Part shown: positions 56,101 through 63,195 of the stretch, piece after piece
How positions within the stretch are numbered: the first letter of the stretch is position 1
Layout: every line of letters starts with the position of its first letter
Origin: Hexactinellida sp. DTS-2022
Lineage: Eukaryota; Porifera; Hexactinellida
Direction of reading: 5' to 3'
NCBI GenBank assembly: GCA_028753945.1
Contig: JAPNXP010000005.1
Coordinates: 310,001-374,000 of the forward strand
DNA: 64,000 bases
Translations under genes and position numbers: made by a program
Notes under the pieces: generated by a model
Told to the model about the DNA's origin: nothing
What the model saw: the letters and a program-made list of their open reading frames with translations, nothing else
Database searches by the model: none

Positions 56101-59100
56101 AGGATCCCCGTTTCCACAGGCCCCGTTTGTGGTGTTTCCACTGTATCAGTGTTAACGAGAGTACACTATAGTTAAGTTCCATATTACAATGTGCCATATT
56201 ATCCTAAGGTGTTAGTTCCACTACATACCTGTTATAGGCTGGAGACGCGAGTTGAACTTCCAGCCCCACAAGTGTAAGCCTGTACACGTGTACTACACAG
56301 CCCCGTGTTCACGTAGACTAAGGAGTTTGGATGAAATAGAATACTACATACACCTGACACAGACTACAAATGTGTCAATCGATATGTTCTCACTTGACAC
56401 TTCTATTGATATACAGAATTCCGTTATTTGCATTAATTCTCCGAAACTATTTGTAGGCGATTTAACTCTAGGTGTTGAAAGGTAGGTGTTATACATTTCT
56501 TACATATATGTACAGTGGACTCTCGTTATAACGAAGTGCTTGGGACCTGTAAATTCCTTCGTTATATCCGGATATTCGTTATAAGCGGATAATAATGAAT
56601 GCATTTAGTGCTCTGGGGGAAATCTCCATTTCGTTATAAGCGTTTATTTCGTTATATCCGACTTCGATATAACGGGAGTTCACTGCATATCGGCTACACC
56701 TTAAAAAACGTCTTCGTAAAGGTGAATTTTTAATGTTAAAAATGACCTGAAAATGCATTAGAAAAGTGTTGGTCGATTAACTCCTATTTATAATATGTCA
56801 GCACACCACTCTATATAGGCTCCCGATCCCATTTATAAACGAATTGGATACAAAACCACTCCCCCCACTACACTACACCACAAAGCGTATTTGCTATCCA
56901 GGGGTAAACATAAACACAAACAACGAATTTATGACGTGTTGTGACTGCACGGATGATTGTCAAGATAAATCTAAATGTACCTGTTGTCTTCTTACAGCAG
57001 AAGTTTCACGTACCAAAGACTTTTATGGGTATTCTATTTATAATACTACCAGTTCTATTTATAGAAATACAGTCGACTCTGCTTAATTCTGTCACTATGC
57101 TATGACTTATGAGTGTAGTTAGACCAAATTAACCGAAAAATGAAGATCCAAATTAACCGAAAATATTGAAGCCAAATTGTAATCCGTACCGTAAATCCTG
57201 TAAAATGTAGACTCAATTAAGCGAAAAATCCAGTTCAATTAACCAGTGTCTCTCTATTAAGCAGAGTCAAATGTATTATTGTGAACTTAATAAGTTTTAA
57301 TATAATTTTTTAGTTCAGTTATTAGAATATGTTAAGTAGAATAGTTGTGTAAAGTACAAATTACGAGTGCACATTCCAGGTACCAGAACCGTCGTCTAGT
57401 GAGCAGCTGTGGTGTCGCTATATACGAATGCAACTCAAGATGTCACTGTAGTGCGAATTGTGGCAACAGAGTTATACAGAATGGGATTCAAACCCGTTTG
57501 CATGTATTTAAAACTGAGAACAAAGGGTGGGGAATAAAATGCATCGACGATATTCCTAAAGGGGCGTTTATATGTACTTACGCTGGGTACATATATAATG
57601 ATGAAATGGCAAATGAGAGAGGAGTAGATTTTGGCGATGATTATTTAGCTGAATTGGATTATTTGGATGTTATGGAAACTAAAAAGGAGGGGTAAGTTGT
57701 TTGGTAAAATACTTAAATTAAGTACCTACTTTTCCATTTTTCAAAAGTGGACCCCCTATAGCAAATATTATACATTCTGTGGATCCCCTCCCATTGACCG
57801 TAATACAAATTTTGAGATCTTGTGGACCCCAGTTTGGGAACCACTGGTCTAGAGGTATAATGTAAACCCACTATAAAGCATTTAAGACCAGTTACATTTT
57901 AATGGTGTTATGTGAACGATACAAAAATTTTGAAAACTAACAAAATATTTGTAGACCGTAGTTCATGTTTCATGACACACAAACTAATCTCCCGTTTGTG
58001 TCTCTAGCTATTCCTCGGGGCTGATATAACATTCCTTGTTGGTGTCCCTCTCTTCCTATGGTGTGTAGGAGGTTGCCTGCTGGGGAGAATACACGAATGG
58101 AGTGTGAGCCGTAATCGCTAATGACAATGTTGTTGTTTGTGTCCAAACAGAAGAACATTGGGTATAACACATCCATTCCTTCTCCTCTGCTAATGAGAGA
58201 GTGTAGCATGTCTCCCTCTAGTGACAGTACCAGCATACATGGATTATTCAATGGACACAGTACGTATACGCGGTCATGCGATAGCTTGACGTCATATGGT
58301 CGTAATATTGCCTGATGTGTGATGTTCCTCACATGGTTTAGGTCTGTGTCGAATACACAGATTCTGTTGTTACGGCTATCTGCTATGAACACCTGTCCGT
58401 TGGGATCTGTTGTTAGTTGTAAAGGAGATCTGAATTCTCCGTTATTCGATCCCCTCTTACCAATCCGCTTAACGAAGCTAAAATCAGTTAGCGAGTATTT
58501 GCTTACAGTGTGTTTCGCGTCGCTACTAACATACAAACTATTCCCATGAATAGCTATGCCATATGGAGTATTCAACCGTCCGTCACCTAACCGATTGAGA
58601 TACTCTCCTGTTTCGGAGAATATCTCTATTCTGTGTTTGAGATAATTTGCTACGAATATCTGGTTTGTAGCTTCGTTAATGGCGACACCAAATGGGTATT
58701 TCAACTCGCCAGGACCTGAACCTTGTTTCCCAGTAGCGACAGTGAGCAAATGGAATGTGGCGTAGTTAGGCAGCCCTACTGGTACCTGTGTAATCTCTCC
58801 GAGACGGGAAATGCTCACTTCGAGGTCTCGTGTGTCGCACCGCCACCTGAATTCTGTCTCAGCTGGAATGTTCGTTCTCAGTTCCCTCAGCAGCTGAGCT
58901 CTGCGGAGATTCAGTAGCGCTATGAGGCCGTCTATGGCTCTGTTTATTCGTGTCTCTACGGGGTCTGCTGCTGGAGGGGGAATGGGATAGCGAGCTGCCA
59001 TTTTATTGTTTGTAGAAGAATAGTTGAATAGTTTAGGTATGAATTGGTTGCTTTGTGTATTCTGTGTATTTATAGCTGTGTTATGATTTGTTTGTTGCAA

Positions 59101-62100
59101 CAAACAACAACAATGATGATACGATGATGTGAGTATAATGTGGTAGTACACAACAACACGAGTTATACACGTGTATGTTGTAATGTCTCGTTACTAGGAT
59201 GCTGTAAGGCAGGCCTGCACAACCCGCGGCCCGCAAGGGCATTTTATCTGGCCCGCATGGAAAAAAACTTACTCAATTTATACTGGCCCACATTCTTATT
59301 TTATACACCCATTATATTGATCTTCAATTTAGTTTATATATTTTGTTTTACAAATTTCTTTATGACATATTTTCTTCCAAACAATTTGGGAATAAAGTCA
59401 TTGTCCTGGCCCGCAACATAGTTTGAATATCATAATGTGGCCCACTTCTCAAAAAGGTTGTGCAGGGCTGCTGTAAGGAATGTGGTTAAGAGTTCTTTAT
59501 TTTGTCCTAGTTGCAATAAAAGTCTAGAATAACAATATATCATATTTCAGTTATAACAAAAAATACAAGAGTTTATTCGTGTAAATTTTTATCCTATGAT
59601 ACAATAAGTTATCAGGCACTATTAGTAAACCTAATCATAAGGTCTACTAATTTGTTGTTTATTTACTGAATTGCACATAAATAGCTATATTATTCATGTC
59701 AGAGAAGAAATCAAAACCTCGTGAGAGAAGCAAGGAAGATACCTGGAGATCGAATGAGCTCAAACAATTTGTGGGAAAGAAAACTGAGTCCACTTCACAG
59801 GGTAGAAAAGTGGCACACAAACCATCTGAATCTAAGAAATCTAGACATGACCCAAAGTCTAAAGAACTGGCACCAACCTCTTCTTTAGTTCCAAAAGATT
59901 CTAAGAGAACTGCTACTAAACATAAACAAATGCTATCTGATAAAAATAAGGAAATAAGTCGTAAATTGGAACCAACAAAGCATAGTGATAAACCTCGAAC
60001 TGAATCTAAAAATACAAAAATACACTCGGAAAATAGCGACACTAAACTGCCACTTGACACCCAGGTAAACCCATCTCTTGACACCAAAGTGGAACCATCC
60101 AACATTCCAGAGGATATCCTAGATACGATAGTTCCATTTCAAGTGGCAGAAGGACACAATCTGGATAGTGTTTCCGATTTGGAAGATGTGGCATCTTATG
60201 CGGAAGATTTTGAGAGTTATGACGAAGATTTTGAGGATGGGTCAAGTGGCTCAGATGGTGAGCGCGACACATTTTCTGATCTGCCATCTGAGCCACATGG
60301 AGATATTGATTTGATTAAACAAGCCATTGAGCTTGAGAACTTAAATGTGGCAGAAATAGGTGGCACTGATAGTGAGCAATCTGGTTCCCAATCATCTCTT
60401 GATAAAACACAAATTCAGTTAACTGGAAAAGGATTCATAAGTTTCCACATTCCAAAGGCTGAAACTGTTGCTAACGATGAGGTGATTGCGAAGACACATA
60501 CTCGATTGCGCCACTTAATGCCACTTCTCCAGTTAGACTTTGAATCAATGGATTTATTCGATATTCCGCCACTTTCTGAATATGACATTTATATAAAGCA
60601 GTTTGGATTTGAAATGACTAGACAAATGGCGATGCAATCTGATGAGGACACATTTGATTGTGACACACAGACCGACACAATTATCACACGTGTTAAGTGG
60701 ACCCAACATTCCATAGAAGGTGGTGAGTGCTCATGTGGTGGCACTGTCGGCGACACAATTGAGACACAATTTGATTCAACTGGAATTCAAGAAAACTCTT
60801 CAAATTTTCTTTCATTTTTCTACAAAACCTCACAGATAATGTGTATTGTTTTAGAAGAAAATACACAAAATGTGGTACGAAATGTGTCGCAATCTACCAC
60901 CGTGCCACTTTTCACGTTTACACATCCAAACTCGATAGAATTAGCCAAAATATCAATCCTAGAAGGGAGACATATTGTGTCCACAAATGTGTCTTTATCT
61001 CAGCCCAATTCCATCCTCATTGCTTATGCACCTTTAGAACAGAATAATTTCATGGATACCATTTCTAGAAAAGGAATACTTGCATTCTGGAATATTAACG
61101 ATCCCTACCAACCGAAACGGTTAATGGAATGTGACTCTACCCCCACTTGTTGTTGTCTCAGCCCTCAGAGAGTTTTCTTAGCTTTTGCTGGAATGGATGA
61201 TGGGTCAATCTCTATTTGGGATTTTCGCGACACATTTGACCCCTTGAGACCACCATATGAACAGAAGGGGTATAAAACAAGACCCCCTTCATTTTCGACT
61301 GCCATGTTTTCTACACAAGGTTCTCATTTCTCAGCAATCACCTCGATTGTAGCTATTTTTAGCTCCAAAAGCGTTAATGATAGTAGAAATGGTGATATCC
61401 TAATTGATGATGTTAGTATGAGTGGTTTGTCATTTCAGATTGCAACAGCCGATTCACAAGGTGTCATAAATATATGGGTTGTGGCGGAAATTACGAATCC
61501 GGACATTTGTGGCTCACTCACTGACTTAGGAATCGCCCCTGGATCTCGTATCAAATTAATTCGTACCACTTCAATATCAATTTTAATTCCAGCACGTGTT
61601 AGTTCCAAATTGAAATCTAAAGTAGCTGCGACACTTTTGAAATTCCACCCTACGGATTTGAGCCACTATTATATTGGAACTGAAGATGGTTTGGTTATCC
61701 ATGGTTCAAGATACACACCGAGACCGACACCAAAATGTTACTCTATAAAATACCAAAAATCCACTGTTACTTCCATGGATTTTCATCCATTCAATTCCGA
61801 CTATTTTGTAGTTAGTTATGCCGAAGGAAATTTTTCGCTTTTCAACCGAGAAAAGTCCGAACCCATTTTAGTGGCTGAAAGTGGTGAAATTGTGTCGCTT
61901 AAGAGGGTCATGTGGTCTCGTATTCATCCGCTTATAATCTATTCATTAAATGAAGATAAACAAATCTCAGTTTGGGATCTATCAATTAATCATTGCGCTT
62001 GTATTTCAAAAGAAAAATGGAAAATTTCTTCACAGAATCCAATTGAAATATTGGATTTTGATTTGATCCCTGAAAGGACACAATTGTGTCGAGATGGCGA

Positions 62101-62527
62101 GTTGGTCTTGACACTCTCAGATGGTTCCTGTCAGATACACCCCTTGCTGCACCATAGTTCCATATCTGGAGGTGTTAGTTCCGAATTGGAGGCGTTTACT
62201 AACTTTGTTACAAACTGTGAAAAATTCATTTAACTTTGTGTTGAATACTATACAATGTATTCTAATTACTATCGAGATTATATGCATTTATTTATATTTG
62301 TATTTACTCGTTTGCCCTTTATTTCTCTGAAATTCCTATTCACACTTTATCTATCTTATTAGTTGGCACTCCATTTGTTTGTTTGTTTGTTTGTTTGTTG
62401 TAGGTATGAGCCTTTCTATGGATCTCTACTATTCTCGAATGAAAGCAATGATGTAACAATCAACAAATCTGAAACTGGAACTAAATACAAAGAGGAATTG
62501 AATTCACCATTTATTGATTCAAACCAA
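47841..62527 (+). CDS. SETDB1: SETDB1/eggless H3K9 methyltransferase, 5' part (gene runs past the window)
   Basis: Nuclear H3K9 methyltransferase. Exons: 47841-48111, 48420-48652 (donor uncertain), 49063-49214 (or from 49084), 49624-49847, 50338-50566, 52229-52407, 52898-53037, 53484-53694, 54493-54886, 55481-55698, 56238-56481, 56819-57028, 57380-57691 and 62404-62527; phases agree, about 1047 residues so far. Order: N-terminal coiled coil; tudor repeats (VELKLDDEVLVMRKSKNW; YYAGITAETP...VFFDDGFAQYL; CRDFIRRYLTLYP...EWRGEWCSPRV...EWIYRGSTR); MBD-like region (HVYYTAPCSRRLRSLDEIEYY); Cys-rich pre-SET (CCDCTDDCQDKSKCTC; ECNSRCHCSANCGNRV); first half of the bifurcated SET domain (FKTENKGWGIKCIDDIPKGA ...YAG). 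KKEG|YE joins exons 13 and 14 across a 4.7-kb intron, as KEGYE does in SETDB1. The catalytic C-terminal SET half is not in the window. Reading on from 62527 would stop at 62563. Confidence 0.92.
48131..48405. mobile_element. Family A MITE interrupted by a family D MITE
   Basis: Outer element: CAGTAGAACCTCGTTAGTAGGAACACC...GGTCCCCTGGTGTACG. Inner element (48260-48332): CAGTGGATGCCGGTTATATGAACA...GTTCTTATATCCGGCATCTACTG, TA-flanked. D inserted after A. In SETDB1 intron 1. Confidence 0.85.
49217..49280. repeat. (GTT)n microsatellite in SETDB1 intron 3
   Basis: About 60 bp of GTT starting 2 bp after the exon-3 donor GTAAGT. A family-D MITE (49294-49430) and an irregular TTG/TTA tract (49430-49615) fill the rest of the intron. 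Confidence 0.85.
49294..49430. mobile_element. MITE family D in SETDB1 intron 3
   Basis: CAGTGGATGCCGGGTATAAGAACA...CTTATATCCGACATCTACTG, TA-flanked. Confidence 0.8.
50000..50330. repeat. 45-bp-type minisatellite in SETDB1 intron 4
   Basis: Units of TTGTTGTTGTTTACCTGTGTTTATCTGTG...AAACATCTATG are repeated about five to six times up to 7 bp before the exon-5 acceptor CCCGTAG. All three frames are open because the array lacks stops, which is not evidence of coding. Confidence 0.85.
50531..51947. repeat. 80-bp tandem array, 18 units, copying a SETDB1 exon end and its splice donor
   Basis: Unit 1 (50531-50610) spans the last 36 bases of exon 5 (encoding GIKEWIYRGSTR), the donor GTACGT and 44 bases of intron. 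It is then repeated every 80 bp: 50611, 50691 ... 51891. Every unit keeps CAAGGAGTGGATATATAG(G/A)GGGTCC and a GT(A/G)(C/T)GT donor. A three-unit (240-bp) higher-order block is duplicated (50941-51180 against 51181-51420). Differences between units are few (CCATTGGT/CCATTCGT, GGGG/GAGG, CGGCATC/TGGCATC). Confidence 0.95.
52045..52212. mobile_element. Family A variant MITE before SETDB1 exon 6
   Basis: AGGAACACGGATAAGGGAAATATCGG...GGTCCCCTGGTGTTCCTACTAACAGAG. Ends about 15 bp before the exon-6 acceptor. Confidence 0.65.
52505..52690. repeat. (GTTT)n tract in SETDB1 intron 6
   Basis: About 180 bp of GTTT with occasional GTCT, TTGG and GTTA units. Confidence 0.9.
53044..53245. repeat. (AAC)n/(AAT)n tract in SETDB1 intron 7
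   Basis: Begins a few bases after the exon-7 donor GTGAGA and runs to the family-C MITE at 53246. Confidence 0.9.
53246..53440. mobile_element. MITE family C in SETDB1 intron 7
   Basis: CAGTCAGGTTCTAATATGAACATTCAAGGGACC...TTGGGACCATAGGGC...AAGCAGACCTGACTG. Confidence 0.85.
53909..54215. mobile_element. Family E MITE interrupted by a family B MITE
   Basis: Family-E left part: CAGTGAACTCTCGTTATAACGAAATAACC... Inner B element (about 53983-54167): CAGTCAACTCCGCTTAATAGTGCC...TTAAGCGGAGTGGACTG. The E sequence then resumes (ATTATTATCCGCTTATAACG) but lacks its right end. In SETDB1 intron 8. Confidence 0.85.
54318..54472. mobile_element. MITE family I, copy 2, in SETDB1 intron 8
   Basis: ATAGAGCTGAGCTTTGTAGAGTTC...GAACTCTACAAAGCTCAGCTCTATA, with the same GGAAAAACTGACCTTTCTCAGTG core as 25831-25989. 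It ends about 20 bp before the exon-9 acceptor. Confidence 0.8.
54912..55098. mobile_element. MITE family C in SETDB1 intron 9
   Basis: TCAGGTTATTTTGTTATGAACATTCAAGG...TTGGGACCATAGGGC...AAGCAGACCTGACTGTA. Confidence 0.8.
55170..55470. repeat. Imperfect tandem repeat, about 115-120 bp, in SETDB1 intron 9
   Basis: The segment AAATAGAAA..TTTTGAAATTGATTTTAACACA-TTTTTATTTAACAGCAT with TAGTTAATATAAATTC recurs about 2.5 times. Each copy ends in TTTA(T/C)(T/A)TAACAG or TTTACAG, resembling the real exon-10 acceptor TACTTTACAG at 55480, so this is another array that multiplies acceptor-like sequence. Confidence 0.6.
55804..55949. mobile_element. MITE family J in SETDB1 intron 10
   Basis: CAGTCGAAACCAGTTTTTCTAACC...GTTAGAATTAACCCGGTTTCGACTG. 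Internal match to 11190-11340. Confidence 0.8.
55955..56143. mobile_element. MITE family K in SETDB1 intron 10
   Basis: CAGTGGAACCTGCAGAAACGGGG...CCCCGTTTGTGGTGTTTCCACTG, TA-flanked, adjoining the J element. GC-richer than its neighbours. Confidence 0.8.
56511..56688. mobile_element. MITE family E in SETDB1 intron 11
   Basis: CAGTGGACTCTCGTTATAACGAAGTGCTTGGGACC...TTCGATATAACGGGAGTTCACTG. Confidence 0.85.
57068..57274. mobile_element. Diverged MITE family B in SETDB1 intron 12
   Basis: CAGTCGACTCTGCTTAATTCTGTC...GTCTCTCTATTAAGCAGAGTCAAATG, with AATTAACCGAAAA motifs inside. Confidence 0.7.
57970..59001 (-). CDS. NHL-repeat protein (second subfamily), inside a SETDB1 intron
   Basis: Intronless, 343 residues. 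The start is taken at ATG 59001 (MAARYPIPPPAADPVETRIN); in-frame sequence upstream is low-complexity. A short helical N-terminus (residues 15-60, RAIDGLIALLNLRRAQLLREL) precedes a six-bladed NHL propeller of about 260 residues: GSGPGELKYPFGVAINEATNQIF, NTPYGIAIHGNSLYV, GEFRSPLQLTTDPNGQVFIAD, LRPYDVKLSHDRVYV, MFFCLDTNNNIVISDYGSHS, YQPRGIARDTNGRLVCVS. No RING, B-box or coiled coil of the A/B/C type. It lies antisense in the 4.7-kb intron between SETDB1 exons 13 and 14. NHL propellers bind RNA or proteins; a specific role is unknown. Confidence 0.82.
   Translation of the reverse strand: MAARYPIPPPAADPVETRINRAIDGLIALLNLRRAQLLRELRTNIPAETEFRWRCDTRDLEVSISRLGEITQVPVGLPNYATFHLLTVATGKQGSGPGELKYPFGVAINEATNQIFVANYLKHRIEIFSETGEYLNRLGDGRLNTPYGIAIHGNSLYVSSDAKHTVSKYSLTDFSFVKRIGKRGSNNGEFRSPLQLTTDPNGQVFIADSRNNRICVFDTDLNHVRNITHQAILRPYDVKLSHDRVYVLCPLNNPCMLVLSLEGDMLHSLISRGEGMDVLYPMFFCLDTNNNIVISDYGSHSIRVFSPAGNLLHTIGREGHQQGMLYQPRGIARDTNGRLVCVS
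59002..59695. other. Divergent spacer between nested NHL gene and DYNC2I1
   Basis: About 700 bp that would hold both promoters. It contains a hAT element (59210-59470) and plain AT-rich DNA. No exon-like sequence. Confidence 0.7.
59210..59470. mobile_element. Non-autonomous hAT element with 8-bp target-site duplication
   Basis: 261 bp. Ends CAGGCCTGCACAACC and GGTTGTGCAGGGCTG are flanked on both sides by CTGTAAGG (59202-59209 and 59471-59478). Subterminal GCGGCCCGC/GGCCCGC motifs recur. The intact duplication indicates a fairly young insertion. Confidence 0.92.
59696..62233 (+). CDS. DYNC2I1: Dynein-2 intermediate chain DYNC2I1 (WDR60), intronless, nested in SETDB1
   Basis: Intermediate chain of the dynein-2 motor, which drives retrograde intraflagellar transport in cilia. 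Single frame of 845 residues from ATG 59696 (human about 1066). Residues 1-130 are Lys/Ser/Thr-rich. Residues 150-185 contain the acidic Ser/Tyr/Asp patch SYAEDFESYDEDFED typical of WDR60. The C-terminal half is a WD40 propeller: GILAFWNINDPYQPKRLMEC, TCCCLSPQRVFLAFAGMDDG SISIWDFRD, VINIWVVAEI, TVTSMDFHPFNSDYF, QISVWDLSIN. It lies on the same strand as SETDB1, wholly within the intron 57692-62403, and has no introns of its own. That is what an old functional retrocopy would look like, although no poly(A) tail or duplication is visible. Confidence 0.87.
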   Translation: MSEKKSKPRERSKEDTWRSNELKQFVGKKTESTSQGRKVAHKPSESKKSRHDPKSKELAPTSSLVPKDSKRTATKHKQMLSDKNKEISRKLEPTKHSDKPRTESKNTKIHSENSDTKLPLDTQVNPSLDTKVEPSNIPEDILDTIVPFQVAEGHNLDSVSDLEDVASYAEDFESYDEDFEDGSSGSDGERDTFSDLPSEPHGDIDLIKQAIELENLNVAEIGGTDSEQSGSQSSLDKTQIQLTGKGFISFHIPKAETVANDEVIAKTHTRLRHLMPLLQLDFESMDLFDIPPLSEYDIYIKQFGFEMTRQMAMQSDEDTFDCDTQTDTIITRVKWTQHSIEGGECSCGGTVGDTIETQFDSTGIQENSSNFLSFFYKTSQIMCIVLEENTQNVVRNVSQSTTVPLFTFTHPNSIELAKISILEGRHIVSTNVSLSQPNSILIAYAPLEQNNFMDTISRKGILAFWNINDPYQPKRLMECDSTPTCCCLSPQRVFLAFAGMDDGSISIWDFRDTFDPLRPPYEQKGYKTRPPSFSTAMFSTQGSHFSAITSIVAIFSSKSVNDSRNGDILIDDVSMSGLSFQIATADSQGVINIWVVAEITNPDICGSLTDLGIAPGSRIKLIRTTSISILIPARVSSKLKSKVAATLLKFHPTDLSHYYIGTEDGLVIHGSRYTPRPTPKCYSIKYQKSTVTSMDFHPFNSDYFVVSYAEGNFSLFNREKSEPILVAESGEIVSLKRVMWSRIHPLIIYSLNEDKQISVWDLSINHCACISKEKWKISSQNPIEILDFDLIPERTQLCRDGELVLTLSDGSCQIHPLLHHSSISGGVSSELEAFTNFVTNCEKFI

Positions 62528-63195
62528 GTAAATAATACGGTTGTTTACTTAGCAATACATTAGAACCTCGTTAGTAGGAACACGGTTAATACGAACACTA
62601 TTTCAGTCCCCTTCAAAGTCATTTCAATACAAATGATATTGGTTAATACGAATTCCAAAAAGGCGAACACATTTTGACGGTCCCCTGGTGTTCGTACTAA
62701 CGAGATTATACTGTATATATAGTGGAACCTGTCTATAACTGCAATTCCAAAATGACCTTATAGATAAGTCGTAGTCAAAATCCAGGGTAATGTGTGACAA
62801 TACAATTTGTAGCAAAATTTAGAATCTAACTTTACAACTTTTAAACTTTTACGACTCGTCAAAAAAAGTTGAGGTTGAGTCCTAATTTGGAATTTACTTT
62901 AACTAGATCATTGTTCGGAATACATGCTGTAATATACACTCAATTCTAAACCCTTTTCTTATATAAACCTGGTTCGCAAAAGTTAATTATGATGTCAAAT
63001 GTAATGACCAAGCCAGTCCCTAAATGTTACATTAGAAAATGTGTTGACCGATATACAGTATTTAAAGTGATAACTTATAGAGGTCCCTAATGTTAAATAC
63101 TATAATTTGAAATGTTTGTTTAATTACAGACACTAAATACAAACAACATACTATATATTATTTTCATGAATAAACGAAAACAAACAAATAGGAGA
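62528..63195. other. Putative SETDB1 intron start with a family A MITE
   Basis: No exon-like sequence. The family-A MITE is at about 62561-62717 (AGAACCTCGTTAGTAGGAACACGG...GGTCCCCTGGTGTTCGTACTAACGAGATTATACTGTA). A CCTGGTTCGCAAAAGTTAAT...GTGTTGACCGATAT block (62965-63055) resembles 37118-37190, 48888-48955 and 56705-56785, a low-copy dispersed repeat. Confidence 0.65.
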
